Origin: Micropterus salmoides
Taxonomy: Eukaryota; Chordata; Actinopteri; Centrarchiformes; Centrarchidae
NCBI RefSeq assembly: GCF_014851395.1
Contig: NW_024040040.1
Coordinates: 24,967,000 to 25,030,999 of the forward strand
Direction of reading: 5' to 3'
DNA length: 64,000 bases
Both the position numbers and the translations under genes were made by a program. The first letter of the stretch is position 1; each line of letters starts with the position of its first letter. The notes under the pieces are model-generated. The model was not told the DNA's origin. It was given only the letters and a program-made list of their open reading frames with translations, and made no database searches. Positions 1-13,355 of the stretch are shown here, one piece after another.

Positions 1-1320
1 TCTGGAGTGCACTCGTATTCAATTCTGTATGGTAAATTCAGTTTTAACGGAGCAGAGCGAGCTGACAGGCAGAGTTAGAGACTTTTTCTGTCCGTTTCTC
101 TCTTTACAAAGACGCATGTTGCAGTCAGAGTCTTCTCTGAGATGCGAGCACGACATACAACACAATTTATCAAATTACACAACGGATATACAGTATGAAA
201 ATAAGATTGATTGGATTATACTCACAGGAAGTATAAAACCTGTTACATGGTCTATTAAAAGTAAAGTAACACAAAAATGTCAGGGAAATTACTTTACTTA
301 GATTTAAGTACTGCAGTTGTACATTTGAAATACCTTCCTACCTTTCTGATAGGAAGCCTTCTTGAGGTGGTATAAAACATTTCTTCTTATATTCTGATTT
401 GAGTTGTGGACAACTATGACCACATGAATTAAAAAAACATTTCACTGCCCAAGTCAGCTATAACACAAGTCTTGTTCATCAGACTACATGCTGTACAGTA
501 TTTGGACAGATTTTGTCCCAGGATTTATTATGCATTTCTTCTTCTTCGTTGCATGATTTAGAATAATAAGGTGAGAAATGGGTCTATTCTGAGTTCATCC
601 TGCACTGCAGCAGCTAATAAAGTCCATTTAATCCCAAAAACGCTTTTCTTTTAGGCAGGCTGGAGCAGAAAACAACTCACCTTTCTCAAGTTGTACAGTA
701 ATGTCACATGTGTATGAAGGTGGATCAAACAAGCTAATCTTAAATGTCAAAGTAGAGAGGAGCCTAGTAGGCCTATTTATTTTCATTCATTACACAATAT
801 GAATAAGCTATGCAGACAGTTGTAAAGAAAGAACATCTTTTTCTTCTGTTCTCTACTTGTTATAGTTACACAGTATTAGGGGTGTGGGCTGTATTAAAAG
901 TATCCACTGTTCTCCCATGCTCTAACACACAGTAACGATGAAATGTGTGCTGTTCTCACATTCTTCCTCTGTATGTACACATAAACAACAAGGCAGGGAA
1001 ATATAAAAGGAATTTATTTTATTGTTTGGGTACATTATTGTTCAGTGTACATGCTCACATCTGAAACAAACTTTACGTGCTTGATAACTCTCCCACCCCG
1101 CAGACATCTACACGTCAATACCGATTTATATTCATAGCGGCAAGTGCTATGTAGCTCCACATAGGGGACACAGGAAGTGACATATAGCACCTTCATGCGG
1201 CGTCGGAACCGCGTAGGAAATTCACAGCCGCACCGGCAGAGCTCCAGAATGCAACTCGGCCGGCTCACGCGCGGACGCGCTACAAGTGCGAGGGCCCGCC
1301 CAACGCTGCTTGCAGCTTTA
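1..1320 (+). repeat. Segmental direct duplication, copy A (5' end outside window)
   Basis: Positions 1-1320 match 3515-4862 almost base for base in the same orientation, starting at TCTGGAGTGCACTCG. The copies differ by small indels, including about 27 bases present in copy B near 3655 and missing from copy A near 138, and by scattered substitutions. The right end of copy A runs into an 18-20 base T tract at 1321 that copy B lacks. No gene is recognised inside. The short open frames here are repeated in both copies and resemble nothing known to me. Confidence 0.93.
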
Positions 1321-2816
1321 ATTTTTTTTTTTTTTTTTTTTCTGCAAAGTAGGCCAATGACATGGCCTAAACATCTCGAAAACTCACCAAAATTTGCAAA
1401 CATGTCAGAACCGGTGAAAAATTTCGTATTCTACAAGTTTCGCACATGGGCGTTGCAAAATGACTCGCTAGCGCCACCTAGAAAATTGGAAAAAATTAGC
1501 CCCTCGTTCACGTTCAACCTACATGTACGAAATTTTCTGGGGACATGTATCATATCAAGACGCACAAAAAAGCCTCAAGAACCCATAGCCTAAAGTCAAC
1601 AGGAAGTCGGCCATTTTGAATTTATGGCCATTTTTGGATGATTTACACACTTCGTACTTTAACGAACTCCTCCTAGGGATTTAGTCGGATCGACGTCAAA
1701 TTTCTGCTGTGCCTTCTAAAGGCATTGACGATGAAAAGTTGTGCTATTTGCGCGTTTTCGTCAATGGGCGTGTCCGTGGCGTCGATGATTCGCTATGAAA
1801 CAGGAAGTTGTTGTAACTTCAGTGTACATGCTCACATCTGGACCAAACTGTACATCTAGGATGAGAGTCCCGCCCTGAACACATGTACATGCCGACATTC
1901 ACCCACAGTCATAGCGCCACCTGCTGGCAAACAAAGTGACCTTTAACGAAGCAGCCCCCGCCGCATGTTTCACCTACGTGCACGAATTTTCTGTGGTACG
2001 TGTATCTTGTCCAGACGCACAAAAAAGTCTCTTGGAGCCATAGCCTAAACCCAACAGGAAGTCGGCCATTTTGAATTTTACGTCAAATTTTGGATGATTT
2101 ACACACTTCGTACTTTAACGAACTCCTCCTAGGGATTTAGTCCGACCGACTTCAAATTTGTGCTGTGCCTTCTAAAGGCATTGAAGATGAAAAGTTGTGC
2201 TATTTGCAAGTTTTCGTCAATGGGCATGTCCGTGGCGTGGCGTCAAATATCAACTCTTCGCCATGACACGGAAGTTGTCGTAACTTCAGTGTACATGCTC
2301 ACATCTGGACCAAACTGTACATGTAGGATGAGAGTCCCGCCCTGAACACATGTACATGCTGACATTCACCCACAGTCATAGCGCCACCTGCTGGCAACAG
2401 GAAGTGACCTTTAACGAAGCAGCCCCCGCCGCACGTTTCACCTACGTGCACGAATTTTCTGTGGTACGTGTATCTTGTCCAGACGCACAAAAAAGTCTCT
2501 TGGAGCCATAGCCTAAACCCAACAGGAAGTCGGCCATTTTGAATTTTACGGCCATTTTGGATGATTTACACACTTCGTACTTTAACGAACTCCTCCTAGG
2601 GATTTAGTCCGACCGACTTCAAATTTCTGCTGTGCCTTCTAAAGGCATTGAAGATGAAAAGTTGTGCTATTTGCGAGTTTTCGTCAATGGTGTGTCCGTG
2701 GCGTGGCGTCAGAGATCAAGTCTTCGCCATGACACAGGAAGTTGTTGTAACTTCCGTGTACATGCTCACATCTGAAACAAACTTTACGTGCTTGATAACT
2801 CTCCCACCCCGCTATG
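1040..2816. repeat. Tandem array of about 460-bp units
   Basis: The phrases CAGGAAGTCGGCCATTTTGA, TTTAACGAACTCCTCCTAGG and GTGTACATGCTCACATCTG recur in the same order. The anchor CCTAC(A/G)TG(T/C)ACGAA occurs at about 1519, 1972 and 2441, giving periods of about 453 and 469 bp. A diverged leading part-unit (about 1040-1518, containing the T tract) and a truncated last unit (to 2816) flank two full ones. The last phrase of a unit is also seen at 4588-4655 in duplication copy B. The units have no long conserved open frame and look like a noncoding satellite or amplified MITE. Confidence 0.88.
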
Positions 2817-2827
2817 TAGGACCGATC

Positions 2828-3192
2828 CTGACACAGTCATAAATAAATACAGATGAGATACAAATAAATACATAAATAACTGTGCTCAATAAATAAATAA
2901 GCATCCAATTAAATACACAAAAAATAAAGTAAATAAATAAACTTTGGTAGTAATTAAATCATACAAGGAGACATAAATGTATATATTTTAATTAGTGCCT
3001 TTACTTATTCACCTTTGTTATAATTACCTTATTTATTTATTCTTCGTTATAATCTTCAACTTTATTTATTACAAATTTTTTAATGTATTTATTTATGTGT
3101 GTGTTTTAATATTTTTGTCTGTTTTATTCTTCCTTTGTATTTATTTACCTTATTTATTTTCTTTCTCTTTTATTTCTTCCTGTCCTTTTTAA
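2828..3192. repeat. AT-rich foldback region
   Basis: The left half (about 2838-2950) is dominated by AAATAAATA-type words and the right half (about 3000-3180) by TTATTTATTT words. The two halves can therefore pair as an imperfect hairpin. The 65-residue open frame across the right half is phenylalanine- and isoleucine-rich only because of base composition, and is not a gene. Confidence 0.6.
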
Positions 3193-3514
3193 ATTTCTGT
3201 ATGCATTTCTGCCTCATTATGCAAATGAGGAGGGCTGTGTCTCAAGGGGTCATCTTCTCTTATTGGTGACCAGTCAGACAGGAGAGCTCTAGGCCTACTC
3301 TGCCTGCAGACATCAACGATCTTGCCCCTCACACAGTCAGATGGCTTCCTTCAGTGCGCTGAGGTGTTTAACAACTCTGAAGACAATACTACCAGCAATG
3401 TCTTCCTTCTCTTTTCACGTAGACGCTCCACAGACAGTGCTTTCAGTTTGCTGCATGCATGGACACAGAACTGTGGTACAGGGAGAAGCACACGGTCAGC
3501 TGGCTGCAGCTAAA
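3193..3514. other. Unique spacer before duplication copy B
   Basis: This is the stretch immediately left of copy B. The matching region of copy A lies outside the window, so it may also be duplicated. Two overlapping short frames (63 and 111 residues) run into copy B and have no recognisable motif. I see no gene here. Confidence 0.4.
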
Positions 3515-4862
3515 TCTGGAGTGCACTCGTATTCAATTCTGTATGGAAATTCAGTTTTAACGGAGCAGAGCGAGCTGACAGGCAGAGTTAGAGACTTTTT
3601 CTGTCCGTTTCTATCTTTACAAAGACGCATGTTGCAGTCAGAGTCTTCTCTGAAGAGGGTAATGAAGTCTCAGTAGTACACGATGTGAGCACGACATACA
3701 ACACAATTTATCAAATTACGCAACGGATATACAGTATGAAAATAAGATTGATTGGATTATACTCACAGGAAGTATAAAACCTGTTACGTGCGTCTATTAA
3801 AAGTAAAGTAACACAAAAATGTCAGGGAAATTACTTTACTTAGATTTAAGTACTGCAGTTGTACATTTGAAATACCTTCCTACCTTTCTGATAGGAAGCC
3901 TTCTTGAGGTGGTATAAAACATTTCTTATATTCTGATTTGAGTTGTGGACAACTATGACCACATGAATTAAAAAATTAAACATTTCACTGCCCAAGTCAG
4001 CTATAACACAAGTCTTGTTCATAGACTACATGCTGTACAGTATTTGTGGACAGATTTTGTCCCAGGATTTATTATGCATTTCTTCTTCTTCGTTGCATGA
4101 TTTAGAATAATAAGGTGAGAAATGGGTCTATTCTGAGTTCATCCTGCACTGCAGCAGCTAATAAAGTCCATTTAATCCCAAAAACGCTTTTCTTTTAGGC
4201 AGGCTGGAGCAGAAAACAACTCACCTTTCTCAAGTTGCAGTAATGTCACATGTGTATGAAGGTGGATCAAACAAGCTAATCTTAAATGTCAAAGTAGAGA
4301 GGAGCCTAGTAGGCCTATTTATTTTCATTCATTACACAATATGAATAAGCTATGCAGACAGTTGTAAAGAAAGAACATCTTTTTCTTCTGTTCTCTACTT
4401 GTTATAGTTACACAGTATTAGGGGTGTGGGCTGTATTAAAAGTATCCACTGTTCTCCCATGCTCTAACACACAGTAACGATGAAATGCGTGCTGTTCTCA
4501 CATTCTTCCTCTGTATGTACACATAAACAACAAGGCAGGGAAATATAAAAGGAATTTATTTTATTGTTTGGGTACATTATTGTTCAGTGTACATGCTCAC
4601 ATCTGAAACAAACTTTACGTGCTTGATAACTCTCCCACCCCGCAGACATCTACACCAATACCGATTTATATTCATAGCGGCAAGTGCTATGTAGCTCCAC
4701 ATAGGGGACACAGGAAGTGACATATAACACCTTCATGCGGCGTCAGAACCGCGTTGCAAATTCACACCCGCACCGGCAGAGGTCGAGAGTATGCAACTCG
4801 GCCGGCTCACACCCGGACGTGCTACAAGTGCGAGGGCCTGCCAACGCTGCTTGCAGCTTTAA
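3515..4862 (+). repeat. Segmental direct duplication, copy B
   Basis: Second copy of the segment at 1-1320. It ends at GCTTGCAGCTTTAATTTAG, where copy A instead has a T tract. From 4863 on, copy B continues into a different interspersed element (see 4863-5773), so that element's edge coincides with the duplication end. Confidence 0.93.
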
Positions 4863-5773
4863 TTTAGTTTGGGTTGCAGGTAGTGAGTCACTGTCTTAAT
4901 GGTTTTCTTTTCCTTGTTCTGTTCTGATGGTCTGGCTTAGTGCTCATCCTGTGTGTGGGATAAAGTTGCCCCTTGCCCATTGATTGTGAGCTCCCCTTGC
5001 GCTGGGTTAACTGTCTACTGGTCATTATATTAACTGCATGTCAGCCAGTGTGTGTTTTATGGCCTCATTCATATCTCCAACCTGTCTCTTTGTGCTTTTA
5101 ACATAGAATCTATTTTTTGATAAATATGGGTTTACATTTTAATATAGCCTAACTGCTTTCCAGTCATACTTACCTTCAGTGTGCTAGGGACCTGTTGTTT
5201 GTGGCTCCAAAGGAGGCCTCCACTACCTTCCAGTTTCTTAGCTGTCCATTTATTGTATTTCACCTATTTAACCAAGAATGATAGAGCTAGAGACTGATGT
5301 AATTCATTTCTTGGGACCACTGGGTAGTAGGATTAGGATACTTTGCTCTTAGGGTTTTCTGTATGTAGGTTTTAAATTATACCGTAGATGTAGCATGTGC
5401 TTCATAGATTTGTAGCATTTATTTAGACAATCTTTGCTTAGTGTTTGGGCCCCTACAAGCTTCAGATAGCTTAAAAAGGTGTCCCTTTTCACAAATCTGC
5501 ATTATTTCTAATGATTGTACTTGCATTTTAATGTTTGTTAATAAACTAAACTGGACTGAACTAAACTGAACTGAGCTTGGCATCGTGCAGCGACAAAGAC
5601 TAAAGCTAACACTAAAACTTATAAAAAACTAAGCATTTTCGAAAAATAAAAACTAAACTAGCAAATTCACGTTAAAAAACGAATTAAAACTAAACTGAAA
5701 CTGAATACAAAAAGTCAAAACGAAATAAAAATAAAAACTAATGAAAAATCCTAAACTATAATAACCTTGGTGC
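4863..5773 (+). mobile_element. Partial copy of an anonymous TIR element
   Basis: Read on the plus strand, this segment is the reverse complement of 31915-32690. Both contain the words for GGTTGCAGGTAGTGAGTCAC, CAGTCATACTT, GGACCTGTTGTTTGTGGCTC and an A-rich end terminating CTATAATAACCTTGG. It lacks the portion corresponding to 32690-33016, so one terminus is missing. There is no coding potential. It is nonautonomous, and I cannot name its superfamily. Confidence 0.8.
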
Positions 5774-7540
5774 GCAGCATAGTTCTTTTGGAAAACGTGT
5801 TTATTTTAGTGTGTTTATCTTATTAATACAATGTACATTTGTGATTAAAAATAATGGTTGTTGGTAAATGAATTAGTGACCCCCACAGATGCATGATTTT
5901 ACTGCTTCAATAAGAGCTCAGACCCTCCTTATGGACCGTAACTAGAACCCTGCTGGACCATATGGACTATCAAACTGTTAAATCTGTAAAAATGAACACA
6001 CATGCAATTTTGTAAATATCCACTTTTTAAAAATGAATGGAGACACAATAGCTTGCTGTAATAATACTTTTACTTTATTCACTATACACACAGATTACAC
6101 AGTTAGAAAAGGAGTTGGCAGCAGTGACTGATTTGCATTATCCAAAACATTTTTAAAAAGTCTGAATGCATGGGTCCATCAAAATATCCATTATCAATAT
6201 TTGTATATCTAAACCATGCAAATTAGGATATGCCAACATTGGCTGTGGTGAGTAGTAGTTTCTTTCTGTGGATAATTGTTTAAATAACCTTGTGTGTTAA
6301 ATCTCTCACTGCTCCAAAACAGCTGATTCAAACTATCAACTCATTATGAATCGTTAAGTGTGAAAAGCTACACGAACGGTGTAAATGATATAGATCTTTA
6401 TTTTATCTTCTTTTGGACAAATAACTAACCTGAGTGTCACCAACATGTTAAGACAAATGCAAACCTATACCCTTGCAAAATGCTTTATAAAAAACAAACA
6501 CAGTAGCTTCATACAGTATGAATAGCTTACGTTATCCAAAGGAAAAAAAGCTAATCCTGCTACTTCTGGAGCTAACGCTAGCCACTGTTGGCGTAGCCTA
6601 AAGTTACCTATGTAGAACGACAAACGACCAGCGTGCATTATGCTGGTTATGCTGGTGACCAGCTAATCTGGTGTATGGGTAACATTAAATTAGGAACAAT
6701 CCACAGCCGACATTTTTCTGGATTTATTTTAGGTTTTGGAAAGAGAATAAATCGTACTATTCCTATCAACCTCTCTGGGTAGCAACTGTAGCTATTGCAA
6801 GTGCCCCAGGAACAGTGTTTGACCATATCTTAGAAAAATACAGCCAAATAAAGCTAGAAAACGACTCTTTTTGCATTAGAGTCAATGGAGCACATCCATG
6901 AAAGTGTCAGACCTCAGTTAGAGCAAGACCTATACTGCGCTGTGATTGGCCAGCTGTGTATTCAGGGAGTGGCTTAGCGAAGGGTTAATTGAAAATGTTA
7001 TAATCTAGGTGTGTTATTTCAATGTATGACTGCTACTTTATTATTTATTCACAGTCAGCATCAGCAAGAGGAATGGAGCTATTCAACACTATACTTTTTG
7101 GTGCTAAAAAATAATGAGTTGAAACTTAAAACTTGATATGATAATGCCAAGAATCCATGACGCCGGCTACGGCACGTTACGGCCGTGCCACAATTTTAAT
7201 GTGTCCATAGCCCGGCGTCAAAGTCCACTGGAGTCTAATACCTTCATCACAGCTCTATGTGACCCCGTTTTGTTCCGTCAGCAGGCTGCATTTCCTACAA
7301 GAAGCATTTCAGAATCAGAGCGCTTTGCCTGCCTGATTTTGCTGACATGTTTAGATTTTGTTGATTTGGTAATCAGTGTTTGCATTTTGTGCTTCTACTG
7401 CGATTAAGTAGGCTACGTAGTTAAATAATTTTCTTTTGTGTCCGTTTTAATCGTGTTTATTGTTGTTTTACGATCAGGAGTCTCCATAGAGTGTTTTATT
7501 ATGAAAATTGACTGGATTCTATCTGCCGTTCAGAATCAGA
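5774..7540. other. No gene recognised
   Basis: AT-rich sequence without a convincing open frame. The longest frame (7138-7407, 89 residues) has no motif. A GC-rich patch at about 7160-7215 with CGGCTACGGCACGTTACGGC stands out from its neighbours, but I cannot assign it. Confidence 0.5.
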
Positions 7541-9283
7541 ATCAGCTTATTCATAGTTTTAATGTGTAGTGGACCAGCCAGTTTGTTTTAAGTGTCTCCC
7601 CTGAGAGAAAGGTGAGATTGGTTATTTTACCCAATGGGCCTCCTCCCAAGATTTGGCCTTTGTGACCTGCACAGGAAAAGACTCAGCTTTGGCGTATAGA
7701 AATACACCTGCACAAACAGACATAAAGACTACAAACTGTGTATTCTGAGAGACATTCTAGACACTCTGACCATAAAGGTGTCACCCCGACGCTCCACAGG
7801 ATGAGCAAAATGGCAGGGTAACCATAGTAACCGTGCCCCCCTTTCTAATTACTTCAAACATCAAACCCTTTCTTTCTTGGTCGTGGTTCTATACCCACCA
7901 AAGAGTCATTAACATGGGTTCTCAACCTGCCCCCTCCTTCTCACGCAGATACGCAAAACTGATGAGACAGACGCCGGAAAAAGACACTCCAGATCACATT
8001 CCTTTGTGGGAACAAGAAATGTTGTCTCTTAAACTTGCCTACTACCTTGTTTAATTAGTTCTCTCCACTTCAATTTGAGTTATTCTCTAAATACTATGTT
8101 TGAAAGCTAAAAGAATCATAAGGGAAGTAAGGTTTCTACTTTCTCCCTATTATCCTGTACCGATCACTGTCTGTTTTGTTTTATACTAATGCCATGCTTC
8201 AACACCTTTTTATATATTTTCTTGTTAAAGAACACGTGATATTATCATTAACCCTGTTAACCGATCCTGAAATCCTGAAAATGTGTTTTAACTGGTAACC
8301 ATTCTAATCATTACAATGATTAATTAATTGTTTTCCCTCATTTTATCAAATGCTTAAACTAAAAACAGTATAACTGTTTATGACATTTAAGGTGATTATG
8401 GGAAGGTATTTGATTTACAATACACGCAAAAAAACATATTAGAGTTAAGACACAGTCCCAGAGGAGACCGGAAGCCCTCCCTCAGGGGAAACAAAGCCCT
8501 ACTGGGATACGCCCCAAATAACAAAAGCACAGAGCCAAGCACACGCTTCTCTTGTCTTCTTCCTCGGTACCTCTTCAGCAGCTGTTGGAACACGCTCAGC
8601 GTGCCCCATCTCCCAGCAACGTCCTAAGGAGTTTTGGCCGGCATTGTACGTGAAATTTTCTGTCTTTCAGCAGTACTTAGCCATATTTACGCGAACCTTC
8701 GTTGAATTTACTTCGTTTTGTTTGTAAAGTTAGCAGACCGTTTCAGTTGCGCAACTCTGAGTTCAAGAATGACCAAGTTCTTTTAAGCTTTATTTTAGTC
8801 GAATTAACTCATACTGCTCCCACTGAAGTTCGGACCCAGCCACGTGACCCCGTTACGCCAGCAGTAACAAAAGGACATCAAACCAGAACAGAGCCAGGGT
8901 TAACTGCCAGGCTGAGGATGGCCCTGCCACTGCAAGTGTTTTTCTTCATCCAGACAAAGCGGAAGAACCCCCAGAAAAATCCCTAGCACAAAGCCAGGAA
9001 TTGGGCAGCTAGCGTGGAGCCCGCTCGACCAGCCCACGGCTGACAACACCCAGTTACGTAGAACCAACCCTGCATTCTGTGATCAGTTAGTGATCCGTTA
9101 GTCTAATCCTTAGACAAACTCCTAACCAATTTAACTGAATTATTATCATAACGTGCGCTTATTAGTTATCTTGCTCCTTATGAATCAAATTCTTCCCCAC
9201 AATAAAAAAACTCAATTTACCTTGAACCCCATCATTCTCATTGTTTGCATTCTGTTTGTTTAATGTTAGTCATTGTTTATTTC
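7541..9283. other. Unassigned stretch, possibly old LTR-like sequence
   Basis: The stretch has a mid-GC, promoter-like composition from about 7565 (TGTAGTGGACC) to an A-rich AATAAA-containing end near 9205. That could be an old long terminal repeat, but I found no clean TG...CA boundaries or target duplication. Short frames at 7833-8054 and 8702-8986 carry no motif. I make no functional call. Confidence 0.25.
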
Positions 9284-9297
9284 TTTGATGTATATTT
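9284..9297. repeat. Target site duplication, 3' side of the L1-like LINE
   Basis: TTTGATGTATATTT here recurs exactly at 15772-15785. On the plus strand it is followed directly by a T-rich run, the complement of the LINE's poly(A) tail. Confidence 0.88.
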
Positions 9298-10023
9298 TTT
9301 TATTTTTTATTTTTATTTTATTTATGCAGATTTTGATATACACAGGCACACAAAACAAACTCAAAAGACAGAAAATCACATGGGTAAACAAAAAAGTGAA
9401 ACTTAAGAAATAAAAAGATACCCTCACACACACAAACAAACAAACAACAACAAAAAACAGCCAGCACTTACTGATTATTTAAAAAAAGTATATCAATACA
9501 CTGAACGGATGACCCAGAAAGTCCACTCACAGAGATTAAGTCGAAGAGGCCTGAGCCGGGGGGAATGGAGTCTCAGCATGGATAACTAACAAACAAACAA
9601 AAAAAGAGAACAAAATGCAAATGCAGCGCATCTAGGTCCCAGTTTGTGAACTATCCTTCCTGATGTATTCTATGAAGGGGCCCCAGATCTTTTTAAACTT
9701 ATCCTGGGAGTTGAACATAGAAAACCGACATGAGGGCTTGTTGTAAAGCGGATGGAAGAGCTAAGGAACCATGGGAGCAGCCCAGTATCACTAAGAGACA
9801 GTCAGGGACCAGTTGTTTATCATAAACAGCGCCGTACAGACTGAAAATGTCATCCCAGAACCTTGTGAGCTTAGAACAGGGCCAGAAAAGATGCCCAAGA
9901 GTTCCATCAGCTGATTTGCATTCATCACAAGTGGGGGAGAGAGCAGGAAAAATTGTATTCAGTCTAGTCTTGGAATAGTGCAGCCTATGAACTACTTTAA
10001 ACTGAATGAGCTGAAGTCGAGCA

Positions 10024-10645
10024 TGTTACAACCCAGCTCGTTAGGGTAGGGCAGTAACAAGGTATTTGGGTTAAATTAAGGTGGTAAGGACAACTGAAAT
10101 CAGGTTGAGTCGAAGTTTAATTAAATGAGTTGTCTCCAAAAAAACATAACAAAAGGAGGCTATGTAGGTACTGACAAAAAAAACACTTAACAAAAGGAGG
10201 TCAGTACCTACATGCTGTACAGGAATGTAGTGTAACCAAACAAACAATTTTCCCCCTTAAAGGGTGCCACTCACAATCTAGTTTACAAAGGTTTTTACTG
10301 ACAAGAGTCACTTAAGCCGGCAACCAACAAACAGATCAGATTTAAACACTCAAGACATTCACAGGGGTACAACAAGGCGAACTGATCACTGGCTCACAGT
10401 CGCCTCGAACTGCAGGAACACAAACTATTTGTAGGCCAGCTGGTGTTGATTGGTGAGTTCTGGTTGGCAGGTTCGGTAGGATCCTCGGCCACACCAATCA
10501 GACGCCAGCAAACAGCAACCAGGAAGTGGGTGGTTCCAGGTCCAGGGGAACCAATCCTCGACAGGTGCTTGCCGTGGGGATTTGCATACAGCTCAGAGAA
10601 CTCCAAAACACAACTACTCTAAGGCAGCCAGCGGCGGCCGTAACA
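10024..10645 (-). mobile_element. Solo LTR (TGTTAC...GTAACA) nested in LINE ORF2
   Basis: A 622-bp block starts TGTTAC and ends GTAACA. It is flanked by the 4-bp direct repeat AGCA (10020-10023 and 10646-10649). Its removal reconnects the C-terminal part of LINE ORF2. On the minus strand it has a promoter-like patch (CTACAAATAG) followed by a TTAATTAAA-type end, which favours minus orientation. There is no internal retroelement coding, as expected for LTR-LTR recombination. The TG...CA ends and 4-bp duplication suit a Ty3/gypsy-type LTR, but the family is not identified. Confidence 0.8.
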
Positions 10646-13355
10646 AGCATTAATAGAACATGCTTTTATCTTATTCAACCCTTTCGCCCATAGCTCGTCA
10701 GAGATTGTTTCACCGGTGTCCCTGATCCACGCCGCCATAATATGGAGAGAGGGTTGCCGTAGTGAAGACCTTGACAAACCGAGAGATCAAATGTTTGGAG
10801 CTGGGAGGTCTGGTCATAACATCATAAAAGTCATGTTGCATGGGGGTCGCATCTAGGCGAGGGGAAGATTGCTTAACAAAGTTCCTAATTTGTAAATAAC
10901 GAAAAAATTGATTGGTAGGGAGTTTGAACTTGGCCTGGAGATGGGCTTGGCCTGGAGATGGGCTGGAGATGGGCGAAAGATGCAAAATGAATATCAATGT
11001 AGAGATCCCTAATAGTAGTTAAACCTTTATCTGACCAGTGCTTAAAGACAGCGTCCATCAAACCAGGCTTAAAACAGGGGTTCTGACATATGGGAGCATG
11101 AATTGACATTTTTGGGAGGTTCAGAATTCCCTTGATTTGGTTTAAGATTTTAATTGAGTTGCAGAGAAAGAAATTACTGCGTAGCGATTTAATTTTAATA
11201 TCAGGTTTTGAGAAAAGAATAGCTGACAAGGAGGCCCCAGTAAGTGATACGGCATTGCCAAGCTCCACCTCAGGCCATCTAGGCCCACCCACCTCTGCAC
11301 CCCCAGCCGTGGACTGATTCCTGAAGACCCAAGCTCTGGCATTACAGGCCCAGTAATAATGCCGAAAGACGGGCAGGCCTAAACCACCCTCCTCAGTGGG
11401 CTTCTGTAAGTGGGCCTTTGAAATACGGGGAGGCTTGGAGGCCCAAATGAAAGGCATGATAATAGAGTCTAACATCTTAAAAAAGTGAAGAGGATGGGCA
11501 TGTTTTGAAATAGATAAATAAATTTAGCGAGCACAACCATTTTGACAATATTGACACGTCCAAACAATGAGCCTGTTAATCACATCCATATAGTTATATT
11601 TAAAAAGAAGCTTCGGATTTCTGGGGATATTAATCCCCAGGTAAGAAAAGCGGTCAGGGGTAACTCTGAAGGGCAAATTAGGAAGAAAACTAAAAACAGA
11701 TTTCTCCGAATTTATAGTAAACCCAGAGAGTCGCACAAAGCCATCCAACAGATTAAGTCAATTTTACATCCATAACAGTCAAAAATACATCATCTGCATA
11801 CAGGCTGATGGTGTATTCGGACGTGCCGCACCTTATGCCAGAGATTTGGGAGATGGCTCTGATGGCCATGGCCAGCGGCTCAAGAGCTAATGCAAAAAGC
11901 ATTGGAGAGAGGTAGCAGCCTTGCCTGGTGCCACGGTGCAATGAGAACGGGGGGGATCTTTCATGGTTGGTTAGAACAGAAGATCGAGGCGAGCATAAAG
12001 CATTTTAATATATTCATAAATTTTGACCCAAAGCCAAATTTATTAAGAGCAGCCAACATGTATCCCCACTCTACCTGATCGAAAGACTGCTGGGCATCTA
12101 GTGAGATCACAGCGGAGTGGGGGAATTTAGTTGAAGACATTAAATTTACATCATCTTGTATTTGAGAAGGAAAATCGATCGGGAATGAAACCTGATTGAT
12201 CGGGATGAATTAATGTGCCAATTTATTTGTTTAACCTGTTGGTCAGGACTTTTGCAATAACTTTTTGATCAGAGTTAAGCAGACTTAGGGTACGATACGT
12301 AGAAACATTTGTTTCGTCTCTGTCCCTTTTTAAGAGGACACAGATATGGGCGTCGTAGAGGGTATGAGGGAAGGCACCATTTTTCACAGAGCAACTGATC
12401 ATCCGAAGCAAGAGGGGGGCGATGACGTCAATGTGCGTCTTGTAAAATTCTATCCCAGATCCATCTGGACCACAGGCTTTGCCACTGGGAAAAGAACGAA
12501 TAGCATTTCGGATCTCCTCGAGCGTAAAGTCAGAGTCCAATTCCAGCCTCGCAGGCTCAGATAGGACTGGAATGTCTAGAGAATTAAAGTATAGAGAAAA
12601 TTGGCATTGTCGGTTTCCGTAGCAGTAGATCTGGAAGTATATAGCTGGCTGTAGAAACTAAAAAATCTGTCATTGATCTGCTTGTGATCAGTTATTAGCT
12701 GACCAGTGGATGAGGAAATTTTATGTATTGCCCTATCAGATATGGCGCCCTTCAGTTGCCTAGCAAGCAATTTATCGGCCTTTTCACCCAGCTCACAGTG
12801 ATTCTGTTTTAGTCTACGAATACAGTTCAGCCTCAATATCAATGCGACGCCTGTGCCTGGCCCTTTTTCGAGACAACTGATATGAGATGATGTGTCCTTT
12901 TATAACAGCCTTAAACGACTCCCACAAGGTAGAATCTGAGACAGCACCATTGTCGTTAATGAGCAGAAAATCTGCAATCTTAGTCGATATGCAGCCACTG
13001 AACATGTCATCTAAATATAGAGAGAAATTTCCAATTATATTGAGGGGTATAAAGATTGAAGTCAATCACCAGTGAGAGGGGTGCATGATCCAATATTAGG
13101 ATACTATGATAAGTCAAGCTTATTACATCCAAAATAAGTCTAAAGTCAACCAGCATATAATCAATTCTTGTGAAACTGCCATGCACAGGGGAAAAGAAAG
13201 AAAATTTACTTTCTAGGGGGTGCTGGTGTCTCCAAATGTCAACCAGGTCCAGGGATTCGGTAAAGTTGTTGAGTACTGAGACAGATTTTAATAATGGGGC
13301 CACGGACGAAGAGGACCTATCCAACATCAAAATAACAATTAAAGTCGCCGCTGAT

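Noticed and set aside
1035..1593. 122- and 138-residue opposing frames near the T tract
   Set aside because: Both run through the homopolymer tract (poly-Lys or poly-Phe) and through repeat units. There is no motif, and the counterparts in copy B are not conserved as frames.
2995..3192. 65-residue hydrophobic frame as a membrane peptide gene
   Set aside because: The hydrophobicity follows from TTATTTATTT repeats. It is part of the AT-rich foldback, with no start context or conservation evidence.
7541..9240. Solo LTR with TTAATG duplication
   Set aside because: Possible TTTAATG words flank it, but the right end does not finish in CA, so the boundaries are not supported.
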